64,000 bases of DNA from Megaustenia siamemsis (Eukaryota; Mollusca; Gastropoda; Stylommatophora; Ariophantidae): positions 39,846,736-39,910,735 of the forward strand of contig JAVIAB010000008.1 in the NCBI GenBank assembly GCA_032433765.1, given 5' to 3'. Both the position numbers and the translations under genes were made by a program. The notes below the pieces were generated by a model, which saw only the letters and a program-made list of their open reading frames with translations, had not been told where the DNA came from and did not search any database. Below, piece after piece: positions 46,619 to 56,034 of this stretch; positions within the stretch are counted from its first letter, which is position 1; every line of letters starts with the position of its first letter.

Positions 46619-46722
46619 GGGGGCGTGGCCCGTTTATTTATAGTAACTAATTAACAGTATAGTAACACACAATGTTATTGGTTGTGTTGAGACATATTCA
46701 GAGAGTCGCCATATTCGATGAG

Positions 46723-47215
46723 TCACGTGAGGTTTGTTCCACGAAGCCAATGTATCCATGGCGTCATCAACCGATAAATGATACGGTCGTTAATATGTTG
46801 TCTTGTTGAAAATGACATGAAAATTATGTTAATGCTCGCACAACGACACTTTAAAATTATATTATAAAAGCAATATAGACCACACGTGTTGCTAAATTAA
46901 TCTTGTAACACTCCTGGGTTGTAGAAATATGGAACATGTGAATTCCTGTCGATACAATTTAAAATATCACTGTGCCTGGGAAGTAAACCGTAGGAATCGA
47001 AATAATCTATTTGTCCAAGGCCGTTGTAAAAGATGGCCACCCAGTGTTCACCTAGTTTGTGGGCAGGGTCAGTGTTTATGACAAAGGTTGCAGTCTTGGT
47101 TTGGTCGATGAAGAGTGGCAAGCGGTTTCATGGGAGGACACTAACAAGGAAGAACGTCGAACGAAAACATCGGACTTCAAGAGACTGTAAATATCCTCGT
47201 GTTCATTTTCTCAAA
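46723..47215 (-). pseudogene. Adenain-like cysteine protease, disrupted
   Basis: In adenoviruses and adintoviruses this enzyme matures capsid proteins. The central frame (46897-47121) shows the catalytic histidine in HKLGEHWVAIFYN and the following acidic site in QIDYFDSYGLLP, at the usual spacing. An in-frame TAA follows PGVLQD. Beyond it the same frame reads NTCGLYCFY, which fits the catalytic cysteine segment. The N-terminal part upstream of 47121 is split over other frames. The family is normally about 200 residues, consistent with the whole interval. It lies directly after the capsid gene, as in related elements. Non-functional as it stands. Confidence 0.8.
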
Positions 47216-47220
47216 CAACG

Positions 47221-48480
47221 TAGTCTGTTAGAACCTGTCGTGTCTTGGACACTTCCAGTACTGAATCCAACTCGGCGTAGACAATAACTTGTAGGGGAGT
47301 TGTTGTGGGAGCGGCGAATTTGAGCTCTATCGACAAGGGTCCGCTTGTAGCTAGCTTAAACTTGTATCCGTCTAGCAGCTGGAGGAGAGGTCAAAACCAA
47401 GTAGACAAAAGCCGTCCTTAAACTGTTGATTATCAACACCATTTCCAGCATCTCTACCAATCAAACCCATGGCCAAAATTGTACCAAAAAGGCTCGCGTA
47501 TAGTGATTGCTGTCTAAGTCCATAGTTAGGGGCTTTCCGGAAACACATGTCCCGTCAACCGTCAGGTTTATATACGTAAAACCAAAGTGTTGAAAATTGA
47601 ACGGGTTAGTGTCATAAACGTAATTAAAGGTTCTGGCGGTAATTAGACCTATTACTATACGTATTTGAGTTTGAGACAAGAATATATTGTGTTGGTTGTG
47701 GGAAAACATGCCGCTAGCAATGGCAAATGTTTTGATGGTAACCCTCTTGATTGCGTACCGACCATTACCACTTAACAGAGCCTTTTCGTGGGCCAGAGAA
47801 ATTGCTGGGTTTAGCTTAGCTTTCCTGACCACGAGGTCAGCATAAGTGATTACACTTTTATAATCCACAGACTTATCCTGAGTCATGATGCTGAACACGT
47901 CCTTCAGAAGGTGTGAATATAATCTTGTCATCAACTCTGTTTAACATGTAACGGTCCTGCACAAAGAGATCAGAGTGCAAAAGACGCATCATTTCAACCT
48001 CTTTACTACTCGAGGTCAAAGCACGTTGTATTTTAAACCCAAAGTTATCATGCATATCATCATGGTGGCCTGCTGTGTCTTTGTAGAACAGAGCGGCCGT
48101 CAAGTGCCCTGTTTTCGCATCCTCCCCATAGTTTAGTGTAGTCTCGAACACTGCTCTAAATGGATAGGTATTCTCAGACGGTGTAATCAATGTGTCATTC
48201 AGAGATACGTCGACTTGAGAAAATAGACAGTGAATATAATTGGTCCTACCTGGGCTTCCAACGGTAAACTTTCACCATTGGGGAGGGTGATCCTGCCCCG
48301 CAGATGTAAAAACGTGTTGAAAAGATCTAGATACTCTTCAGTGTTTCCAGAAATGAAAAACTAGATCGAGGTCCATGTGCTAAGGAGGCAAGAGGTCGAA
48401 TTTCAGCAAACTGTCCCGAGTCTACAGCAGTCTGAATCGGTGGAACGCTAAGTAAATCCAAACCAGAGTGAGGACATTAA
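47221..48480 (-). pseudogene. Major capsid protein (double-jelly-roll type), disrupted
   Basis: Matches, from memory, the family often annotated as F54H12.2-like, the hexon-type capsid protein of Mavericks/adintoviruses. Visible blocks in order are GLDLLSVPPIQTAVDSG (near 48450), YLDLFNTFLHLRGRITL, LFSQVDVSLNDTLITPS, ALFYKDTAGHHDDMHDN, LLHSDLFVQDRYMLNRVDD, then after a shift near 47900 KSVITYADLVVRKAKLNP, NPFNFQHFGFTYINLTVDG, and after another shift near 47460 PLQVIVYAELDSVLEVSK close to 47250. The total span of about 1.26 kb fits the normal ~400 residues. At least three frameshifts make it a pseudogene. Confidence 0.85.
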
Positions 48481-48830
48481 CATGACTTGGGGTGAATGAG
48501 AGACACCATTAATCGAATATATCCTTTGGTACCGACAGCTTCGTCCTCTACTTGGTTGCAGAATGAAGGGGGGGGGGAGGGGAAACTGTCTAGCTGATGG
48601 TTTTATTCTCTTCGTAACGGGTTCTTCATGTGGTGTCGCCTTCCCGACTCGCTTTCTGATTCGGAGTCGTAAACCACTTCCTGATTGGTTGTTACCTACG
48701 GCCCCGTCTAATAACCGCAGTCCGGCCTCCTTAGCTCGTGATTTGAAAGCGTCACCGATATTTCTGCCGGCTAATGCGTCATGCGCGACCTGCAGACCGG
48801 TCCCCACGCCTTTTCTGAGTAAGGCTTTAC
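48448..48830 (-). pseudogene. pX-like virion core protein
   Basis: Minus-strand frame with a GVGTGLQVAHDALAGRNIG start, then DAFKSRAKEAGLRLLDGAV, a Gly/Ser hinge and a basic tail (LRLRIRKRVGK). This arrangement is typical of the pX-like proteins of adintoviruses, which relate to an adenovirus DNA-condensing core peptide. The upstream side abuts a C17-18 run at about 48831-48847, and the downstream frame breaks in a G9 run at about 48570-48580 (plus strand). It lies between the capsid and penton-like genes. Confidence 0.65.
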
Positions 48831-49028
48831 CCCCCCCCCCCCCCCCCGTTTTTATCCAGGGTAAATTAGCTCTCCCGATTCCACCAAAAGTAACTACCGA
48901 TTCCTCGTCCTCGTTGATTTCGACCTCCTATAAACATAGACATCCCTTCACCCGCCTGACAGAATTAAAAAGTCTTCGTATAGCCTGGGATTGTGCTGAA
49001 AGGGTGTGTATCTCACCATTATGGCAGT

Positions 49029-49810
49029 TCAAGATGTTTTCTGGTTCGAAAGTGTACCGTTAGCACCAACGTCCCGCTGGGAAATGAGTTGGTTTTTTCC
49101 GTGTTCGTTGGCTAAAAGGATTTCCACGGTGTCAAAGGAAAATCTGCTCAGGGTGACGTAGTGAGGCTTGTTGTAGATCTGAGACACAGCGGTGTGCTTT
49201 TTGTTGAGAACAGCAACGCTCCTGAAGAGGGGTTCCATCACATCCCCAACAGGTCTGGGTGAAGCGAGATCGCAGTAGACGTAGATATTTTTCGCAACAC
49301 TTTCCACGTCCATTTCACCCACGCTGTAGATATCGATAGCCGTGTCTGATATACATGTCGTGGGGAAGGCTAAGATATTTCTCTAAGTGTCACTTATGGT
49401 AACGTTGGCTACTTTTTCGCAGAGTTTAAAGATGGCTTTTTTCGCCTCCTTCGCATAAAGGAATTTCATTTTTGCCTCTTTTACACCCGCATTCAACTCC
49501 TCTCTTACGATCAACGCATTCAACGCGCCAATAAAAGCTTCGGATATCTTGTATAACTCGGGTGCTAGAGTCATGGTGAAGGGAGATCTAATGCTACGAA
49601 TTTCGTGGCTACTGAGAGGCTCGTAACGAATCCAGACGTCACCCTCTATCACATTGAAAACAAAATAAGTGGAAACTATCTCGACCAGTGCAATCTCATA
49701 TTGTGTTGAAATAACAATGGTCTGAGGAAGTTTGAAGAAAAAGTTGCCGGGCTATTTTCCTTAAAAATATCCATAGACGCTTTGCCAGGTAACGTAACAT
49801 AAAAACTCAT
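49029..49810 (-). pseudogene. Penton-like minor capsid candidate, disrupted
   Basis: ATG at 49810 (MSFYVTLPGKASMDIF) lies 11 bases after the preceding ORF's stop. After a stop in the LHWSR region the gene continues in other frames: GDVWIRYEPLSSHEIRS and LNAGVKEAKMKFLYAKEAKK (49383-49652), then IYVYCDLASPRPVGDVMEP and PHYVTLSRFSFDTVEILL (49029-49322). These blocks recur in invertebrate Mavericks, where I believe the gene is the penton or minor capsid protein. The exact virion role is from memory. At least two frameshifts. Confidence 0.55.
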
Positions 49811-49820
49811 CTTCCTTGAT

Positions 49821-50126
49821 TCACCTTCTCGTCTCCAACTTTGGATTCGGGAGCATGTAACCCAAGCAACTGCTCAGTAGGGATATCCACAGTGTGCCGT
49901 CCTTCGCGTCTGGCTTTTCAGTGGACAGATTGAACAGAGAGACCGCGACAACGGCATATATAACCACCATTTGAAGAAGAAAGACAATCTCTAAACGGGG
50001 GAATACTTTCCCCAAAACTGGCCAGAGCGAGGTTCTCTCCCCACCAGAGTTCAGGGTTCGCAAAACAGGGTCTTCAAAAGATTCACCTTCTTCTACCATC
50101 TCTTTTTTTGTATCTGACAACGTCAT
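49821..50126 (-). CDS. Small membrane protein of the viral element
   Basis: Start chosen at 50126 (MTLSDTKKEMVEEGESFED). It overlaps the integrase 3' end by about 40 nt, which fits compact viral gene packing. After an acidic N-terminus and RLEIVFLLQMVVIYAVVAVS, a clear membrane helix, comes a loop and a second hydrophobic stretch LWISLLSSCLGYMLPNPK. About 101 residues with no internal stop, so it may be the only intact frame of the element. I recall similar two-helix proteins next to Maverick integrases; the function is unknown. Confidence 0.55.
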   Translation of the reverse strand: MTLSDTKKEMVEEGESFEDPVLRTLNSGGERTSLWPVLGKVFPRLEIVFLLQMVVIYAVVAVSLFNLSTEKPDAKDGTLWISLLSSCLGYMLPNPKLETRR

Positions 50127-51180
50127 TGTTCGGTATCCAACTGTTGAATGATGAATTATACCCAAACAACTTGACTAAACTCTCTTTTCGTCCCATTTTC
50201 TGGGTTATAACCCTCTCGACCCTGTACTCGCGCTTAACTCCTACTTTTTGAATTTCTTGTGTGTAGAATGACCCCGCTATTTCATCGCCTTTATCGTCTT
50301 TCAGCACATATGTAACGGGCTTTGTTTCAGTTACTCGACTGATGGCAAAGAGTTCCTCCGTCCAAGCTGAGGCATAACCTTTTGTAAAATTAGCTCTGCC
50401 CAGGACCAGTCTAACTCGATCACCCGCCTTATACAGGGGTCTTTCAAATTTCAAGTTGTGTTTGTTATACAGCGTGACTCACACTTGTTCTTGATTGTCT
50501 CTGCTAACGTCGACCGGTGTCACTTTTATACTTTTGTGGTACGAATGATTATAACTTCGAAGTAGGGCTAGTAGAGCACATAGACATAACAAAGTCGATT
50601 CGATTTCGTAAAAAATCTCCACATCCTTTGTTTCAGGATCCTGTTAAATCGTTCCACAACATCAGCCTTAATATCTTCGTTCTGGGTAGTGAAAAGGTGA
50701 ACATTGCTGTCAGCGAGGAATTTATGAAATGATTTGTTCAGAAACTCTGACCCCTTGTCGGTTTGAAAACTCGCAGGTTTTCCATCAATAAATATTTTAC
50801 CAACAGCATCCGCTAAAGATTTTCCCGTTTAGGTTCGTACTGGCACGGCCCACGTATATTTACTGAAAACATTCACAAAAGAAACCAAATAGGAATACCC
50901 ATCATTGTAATTTTTCAAATGTCTCAAATCAATTAGGTCTGCTTGGTATTGCTGTTGGCGTCCTCTCGTTATAGTGGGACGCCTTTCAAATTTGAGTCGA
51001 ATTGGTTTATGAAAGGTATAGGTATCCTGGTGACTCAACCAAAGATTGATCTCTTTAATTCCTACTTTGGTGATACGTTGCAAGGCTGTTGCACCACTAT
51101 ACTTCCCTTGTTTACAAGGGTCAAAGTTATGACGTCTCAATATTTTCCCCCACATTTCCCATTTCGGTGTTGGGATTTTT
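50083..51180 (-). pseudogene. Maverick/Polinton integrase with chromodomain, disrupted
   Basis: Retroviral-type DDE integrase that would insert the element. The first frame (50829-51155) has the N-terminal part and QQYQADLIDLRHLKNY with the first catalytic aspartate. An in-frame TAG follows AVPVRT, after which the same frame has SFQTDKGSEFLN (second aspartate) and DVVERFNRILKQR (glutamate, about 35 residues on). A shift near 50550 leads to the C-terminal frame (50083-50454): VRLVLGRANFTKGYASAW and a chromodomain-like YRVERVITQKMGRKE then LVKLFGYNSSFNSWIP. Catalytic residues are all visible but the ORF is broken. Confidence 0.88.
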
Positions 51181-51580
51181 GAGACTTTCTTCTTTTGGAC
51201 CGCAGTTTATGCGAGGTTACCCGTGAAGTGTTTTCATTACTTGTCTTTGGGTTTTCGGGTACCTTGGCTTGTTCTGGTGGTACATCGACTGGCGGTGGAG
51301 GAGAAAGTATTCTTTCTGTTGACGAGTTATGTTGAATGAGATCGACTGACCCCAAAGGACGTCGTTTATACTGCTCCATTCCAGTTAAATACTGTTGCAG
51401 AGTATGTTGGTACACTCTGGCCTTATCAACGGGGGCTAAATCATTACAGTCTAGGATACGTTGCATTTCATTGTCTAAATCTCTCAAATTGTCATTTATC
51501 ACCTCTGTTGGGGTATACGTGGAAGTCTGTTTCAGACCCTCGAGCAACCGAGGATCCATCAAGATCATTTTTTTGGCCAT
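51137..51580 (-). CDS. Unknown protein of the viral element, coiled-coil-like
   Basis: I chose the internal ATG at 51580 (MAKKMILMDPRLLEGLKQ) because the preceding gene's stop lies only a few bases upstream. The N-terminal half contains LRDLDNEMQRILDCNDLAP and YQHTLQQYLTGMEQYKRRP, helical and amphipathic. The C-terminal half is Pro/Ser-rich then strongly basic (KLRSKRRKSQKS), suggesting DNA or RNA contact. About 147 residues, uninterrupted, overlapping the integrase start. A gene of this kind commonly precedes the integrase in related elements; the role is not known to me. Confidence 0.5.
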   Translation of the reverse strand: MAKKMILMDPRLLEGLKQTSTYTPTEVINDNLRDLDNEMQRILDCNDLAPVDKARVYQHTLQQYLTGMEQYKRRPLGSVDLIQHNSSTERILSPPPPVDVPPEQAKVPENPKTSNENTSRVTSHKLRSKRRKSQKSQHRNGKCGGKY

Positions 51581-51585
51581 GTTTA

Positions 51586-51904
51586 CAAACCTAATACACC
51601 TCCAAGAACATTTAATATAGGTTTGATCAAAGCACATATGAATCCACCACTTTGTAGAATCGCTTACCTCTGCTTAAGAGTTGGTTTCTTTTTAGTGAGG
51701 AGTCTCAGCTTGTTCTTGTGTCGACGTAGCTCGCAATTCTGTTGCTGAATGAGTCTAACATTACATTTAATATGTTATGACAACACTCGCACAAAAATTG
51801 AATGAGTTCGGGAGAGGCTGTTTCAGTATGGCTCTTAAACCTCTTGCCGTGGCAGAGCGCAGACATTTCAACATTTCACAGTGTCGTCTAAGTGAGTCTT
51901 CCAT
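51586..51904 (-). pseudogene. Small basic protein of the viral element, frameshifted
   Basis: From ATG at 51904 (MEDSLRRHCEMLKCLRSAT) through a shifted frame with SPELIQFLCECCHNILNV, then CELRRHKNKLRLLTKKKP, to a glycine- and leucine-rich hydrophobic end (CALIKPILNVLGGVLGL) and TAA next to 51580. A short basic protein with a hydrophobic C-terminus in front of the 51580 gene is typical of these elements. Two or more frameshifts. Role unknown; DNA packaging or membrane activity are guesses. Confidence 0.5.
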
Positions 51905-52096
51905 TCTATTACTTTGGAACGTAGACGACTTGTCTCTCCCCTAGGAATATCTTTGTTCTCAGCCTCAGATGATCCGGTATTTCCTGTCGAAGGTCCACCA
52001 ATAAATAACAGTGGGGAGACCACCTTATCCTTAGACACAGGGACACCGGTGATCTACACTTCTTCCACTCTTCCCTCAATAACTCGGCTATTCTCG

Positions 52097-53010
52097 AGTT
52101 CCCCCAGTTAGTCAATAATCTTGGAGATTTCACATGAATTATAGACTCTTTAAAAGAACACAATCCCGTAGACATTGCCCTCTTCAATAGACCAGATACT
52201 AAGTGGATGGTGGAGAGCATTCCAGCAACTAATTTCTATTTATTCCACATACATGACTTCCCTATTGGGTGTTGCCTGGAGGAATTACCACCTCATATTA
52301 ATAACAAGTACATTTACACCATGCAGATGTGTCGGTCGAGTAAGAATTTTTATAATGACAATCTGTGTTTTTTCCGCTGTTTGGCGTTATTTAAAGGGAG
52401 ATATATCGACAATCTGGAATTGACCACTCGTCAGCTCGTGAGTCAGTGGCACTTACATTGGGACACACTTTTCGTGGACACTTTTCCAGGTGTGACTTTA
52501 CAACAACTACCACACTTTGATGAATGTTTTGGTATAAATATTGATGATTATTGATAAATATTGAATTATTTCAACGATGAAGAGGCTCTTTGTCCCAAAC
52601 TCAGAAGCGGGGATCGCATGCTGATACTATGCGAGTCTTGTTTCAGAAGGAACATTTCATGTACATTACTGATATTAATAAAGCCGCTAGCGCCTTCTCT
52701 TCTCTTGTCCACAGTGTGGGAAATTATGGGCTCGATTTACCAATATGAATATCCATGAACAGATATGCAATGGGGGTAAACCTAAAGATTTTTTAGAGCT
52801 GGTATTTATACCCCAAGCGAGTCTATTGCGGAAGCAATAGCGGACGAGAGTATTGGCGTACCCATCGGTTTCGGGTATCCCTATAACATACACCAAAGGT
52901 CTTAAAAAACACCACAACAAATTAGATAAGGATACATTCATAGAGGTCCTAACCAAAAAACAAGCCGGGGTGGTAAAAATATAGGATTTAAAACACACAA
53001 GGTGTCGATA
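52097..53010 (+). pseudogene. Protein-primed DNA polymerase B, N-terminal-region fragment
   Basis: The plus-strand frame to 52554 contains NRPDTKWMVESIPATNFYLF, YNDNLCFFRCLALFKGRY and LPHFDECFGINID, blocks I associate with the N-terminal region of Maverick PolB. After a short duplication and shift, a zinc-finger-like C-x2-C...H-x4-C pattern (CPQCGKLW, NMNIHEQIC at 52706-52767) and GIPITYTKGLKKHHNK follow. The exonuclease and polymerase motifs (such as YxDTDS) are absent; the gene is truncated to its first ~300 codons. Confidence 0.65.
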
Positions 53011-53960
53011 TACACACACACACAACATCGGAACTCACTCTGCTATTTCTACATCAAACAACAGGTCCATTCTGACAACGTGACCACCTCCCCTTTATCC
53101 ATTTAACACTATCATGTATTACTACTTGTAAATAAACTACTTTGTTTCTTATGTATTACAGATGTCTATAATATACATTAGTTAAAGAATACATTATTGT
53201 CTAACCATGTGTTGTTATCTATTGTGAGATATATAAGAATAAAATAAATAAATAAATAAATAAACTTGTCACTGTTTTTATTGCCTGAGAGTACAAAGAA
53301 AGAATGTGAAAGCTACGTCACCTCGACGACACATTTCACCCCCGCCCACCACATTCCCCTTAACGAAACACCAAGACAAGAGATCACCCCACCCCATTTC
53401 CCCAACAACGAGATGTCAACCAGCCACGAAGAGACATCACGAGAGGTCACCACGACCCTTGGGTTTACTAAATATATAAAGAAAAAAATGTTCGGGTAGA
53501 CTCTCATATAAAGAAAAATTCTGAACATGTTCGGGTAGACTCTCATATAATTAACAATTCTGGACATGTTCGGGTAGACTATTTATATAGGATAAAATGT
53601 TAGGGTAGCCTAAATTTACCGTCGTAATGCTGCACCATCACTACTTACCCCTAGTAACAAACTAATTTGTCTAGTCTGATCATGTAAGTAGGGATCGGGA
53701 GGTAAGGAAACCCGGTGCTGAAAAACGCCATAACGAAGACGGATGTGTTGGGTCGAAATGCGCAAATCACAGTTTTGCTGTAAACGGCGACACAGCTCAT
53801 TTATGTAAAGTCCTTTTAAGGACGGATGACAAGAGGTGTAACTGTACCTACGGGTGAGTGATTAATTATTGTGTGAATGAATGATGAATGGTAAATGATT
53901 GATCGGGTGATGATCGGCGTGAGTAAGAAGAATAATAAATTACTCTGTGATGTGCTGATA
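53011..53960. other. Mostly unassigned sequence right of the viral element
   Basis: An (AC)n patch at about 53015-53026 and an (AAAT)n patch at about 53242-53262 are visible. At 53485-53610 the phrase atgttcgggtagactctcat repeats about three times at ~41 bp spacing with TATATAA-like words. A plus frame at 53266-53499 is rich in Thr/Glu/Pro and overlaps this region without recognised homology. The right terminus of the element may lie here, but no inverted repeat was identified. Confidence 0.4.
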
Positions 53961-53964
53961 CTTT

Positions 53965-54225
53965 CTTCATCATTATCAAGTACCGTGCCTGCTGGCATAG
54001 GTGATCATGTCTCTCCACATCTTTCGATCTCGACAGCTATTTATCATTTCTGTTGTTGACCTTCTGCTAATCTATTCTCTATGCTTCCCTCTATCTCTTC
54101 GTCCCTCAATTTTGCCAGTTGTAACAATATATTCCAGTTGTTCCCTACTCAAATCATATAAAAAAATGATGACTGTTTCTTCTTAATATTAGAGATTAGT
54201 TCTCTTTTTACTTTGGCCTCTTTCT
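53965..54225 (-). pseudogene. Family C 3' end fragment
   Basis: Minus-strand copy (EQLEYIVTTGKIEGRRD-type, then NCRDRKMWRDM) with the tail at catcattatcaagtacc. There is a small deletion in the DSLREWL part. It extends to about 54225 through the FFLNI region. Confidence 0.7.
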
Positions 54226-54399
54226 TTATATCATCTACCTGTTACTTTCTTACCTGATGTTAATAACATACACATATTATTGGGCATGTTTATCCATCAT
54301 CACAGACAGAACAGATTCGAGACCTGCTACCTCCCTGGTGCCAGGACCGACTGAGGACAGCCTGTAGGTCTGCCAGGTTCGAGCTTCCCCTTGAGAAGC

Positions 54400-54700
54400 A
54401 AATATTAGAGAGTAAGTATAACCATTCTCTATAGCAGCTAAACGTATTAGAGAGTAAGTATAACCATTCGCTATAGCAGCTAAACGTATTAGAGAGTAAG
54501 TATAACCATTCTCTATAGCAGCTAAACGTATTAGAGAGTAAGTATAACCATTCTCTATAGCAGCTAAACGTATTAGAGAGTAAGTATAACCATTCTCTAT
54601 AGCAGCTAAACGTATTAGAGAGTAAGTATAACCATTCTCTATAGCAGCTAAACGTATTAGAGAGTAAGTATAACCATTCTCTATAGCAGCTAAACAACAA
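54400..54700. repeat. Minisatellite, 42 bp unit, 7 copies
   Basis: Nearly perfect units with ttagagagtaagtataacca and ttctctatagcagctaaacg. Every unit contains GTAAGT and, 20 bases on, TATAGCAG. The last agcagctaaac continues directly into family E reverse transcriptase coding sequence. Confidence 0.96.
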
Positions 54701-55110
54701 ACGATAAATAGCATTTTCATACCAACCTTGTGCTATGAAAGTCAAACATGGACCCTTTCTAAATCACATTTAAGAAAGATCAATACATGTGAGATGTGAT
54801 GCTTGATAAAAGTAACAAACAACACAAGAACAGATAGAATACCAAATGAAACCATAAGAAAAATAGTAGGAAAAAAACCCTGCCAAGAATATATAGAACA
54901 ATAACTTAAATGGTTGGGCCACCTGGTCAGAATGAATCCTCGCCAATCACCATCAAGGGCGTTCTTCTCGAGAATGCATGGAAAAAGACCAAAAGGAAGA
55001 CCTAGAAGAAGATGGATAGATGCAGTGACAGAGACATGTAACAACAAAGGAAAATCACTAATTCAGACAGTTCGAGCAGCTCAAGAACGACAAATGATAT
55101 AACCACGACA
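54690..55110 (+). pseudogene. Family E non-LTR retrotransposon, RT C-terminal end
   Basis: Reads TINSIFIPTLCYESQTWTL (the LTYGSETW-type block), then IRKIVGKKPCQEYIEQ, KWLGHLVRMNPRQSPSRAF and KRPKGRPRRRWIDAVTET, ending RAAQERQMI and TGA/TAA. One in-frame stop precedes KWLGH. The palm domain is replaced on the left by the minisatellite. Confidence 0.8.
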
Positions 55111-55479
55111 CCTTTTATGTATCAGTGAGAAAGAGGGAAAAAAAAGAAGTAAAACATATACCCACTTCTCCAGGATGTTCACTAGGGCTATTGCACGGTT
55201 GTTAATTTAACTTTAAAGTCTTATTTTAGATCTAACATAGAAGTATATATCCTTATAACACATATTACTATTGGTGGTGTATGTCGAGGGGGGGGGGCGG
55301 TGGGGGCGCTCACGACAGGACCAGAGGGATAAAGGCTGCCTGGCCAAAACAGTCGCCACGATGTGTGAGACTCAGGATTTGTATTTTCATCCAAAGATAG
55401 ATTTTTTTTTTTATATTTTAGTTCCTATCTCCCTCGATAATAACAACATTGATCTTTAATAGAGAACCTCTCATTTCAG

Positions 55480-55598
55480 CAATAAGCCCTCTGCAGTTCC
55501 TCGCCAAGTACACGCGACTGTACAGGGAGCAGAGAAGAAGGTACTCTCGAATCTTCATGAAGCACAAGTCAAAGACAAATGATTACATAGAATTTCAG
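55480..55598 (+). other. Candidate internal exon (119 bp)
   Basis: Bounded by ctctcatttcag and CAG followed by GTAAAT. The frame reads ISPLQFLAKYTRLYREQRRR, then YSRIFMKHKSKTNDYIEFQ, with no repeat character. It needs one base from the previous exon and ends at a codon boundary. No family recognised. It does not join in frame with the 37566-37698 candidate, so other exons would be required. Confidence 0.4.
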
Positions 55599-55599
55599 G

Positions 55600-56030
55600 T
55601 AAATGTGTCCAAACATATCTTCTTTAAATAGAGACTAATGATTTCTTGTAACAGAAATATTACCGGCAATCCATCACCTCTTGTTTCATTTAAAAAAAAA
55701 AATAGAAAAGTGTAATAATCCAGGCCTTTGATGAACCGATGTACTTAAATTTGTCAAATGAATATTTATGATTCGATATTCTGTTTTGATTTGTTCATGG
55801 AATCAGTTTCACTGCAGTCGGAGGTTTGTCATATCCGCTCGACTACTTTCACAACTTCCACCAAAGTGCGTTGGTGAATTCTGTTGTCTAGATCGACTTC
55901 AGTGCAACCCTAATTGGTAGCACAGGCGATGACTCCATATAAAATTATATTAAAATTATATTAAATTTACAATAAATTATATTAGATTTAGTATACAATT
56001 ATATTAGATTTACTATAAAATTATAATGCC
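55600..56030. other. AT-rich, no gene; short repeats
   Basis: atatta(a/g)att-type words repeat several times at 55945-56025. A segment at 55795-55860 resembles 2620-2690. Confidence 0.45.
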
Positions 56031-56034
56031 GGGA

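Larger units (their letters stand above)
45994..53050. mobile_element. Decayed Maverick/Polinton (adintovirus-like) element
   Basis: About 7 kb containing, in one cluster, an integrase with chromodomain, major capsid, penton-like, pX-like, adenain-like protease and a protein-primed polymerase B fragment. That combination is known only from Mavericks/Polintons and adintoviruses. Genes on the left are on the minus strand; the polymerase piece is on the plus strand. Most genes have frameshifts or stops. The polymerase is mostly missing, and no FtsK/HerA-type packaging ATPase, terminal inverted repeats or 6-bp target duplication were found, so the limits given are those of recognisable coding sequence. 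Confidence 0.88.

Noticed and set aside
48831..48847. C17-18 homopolymer as a biological signal
   Set aside because: More likely a sequencing or assembly length error, or slippage in a dead viral gene; nothing else supports a function.
52097..53010. Complete viral DNA polymerase
   Set aside because: Only N-terminal-region blocks and a zinc-finger-like pattern are visible; the exonuclease and polymerase motifs are absent before unrelated sequence begins.
44280..53960. Terminal inverted repeats and 6 bp duplication of the Maverick-like element
   Set aside because: I compared the flanks by eye and found no convincing inverted match, so the true ends are not claimed.
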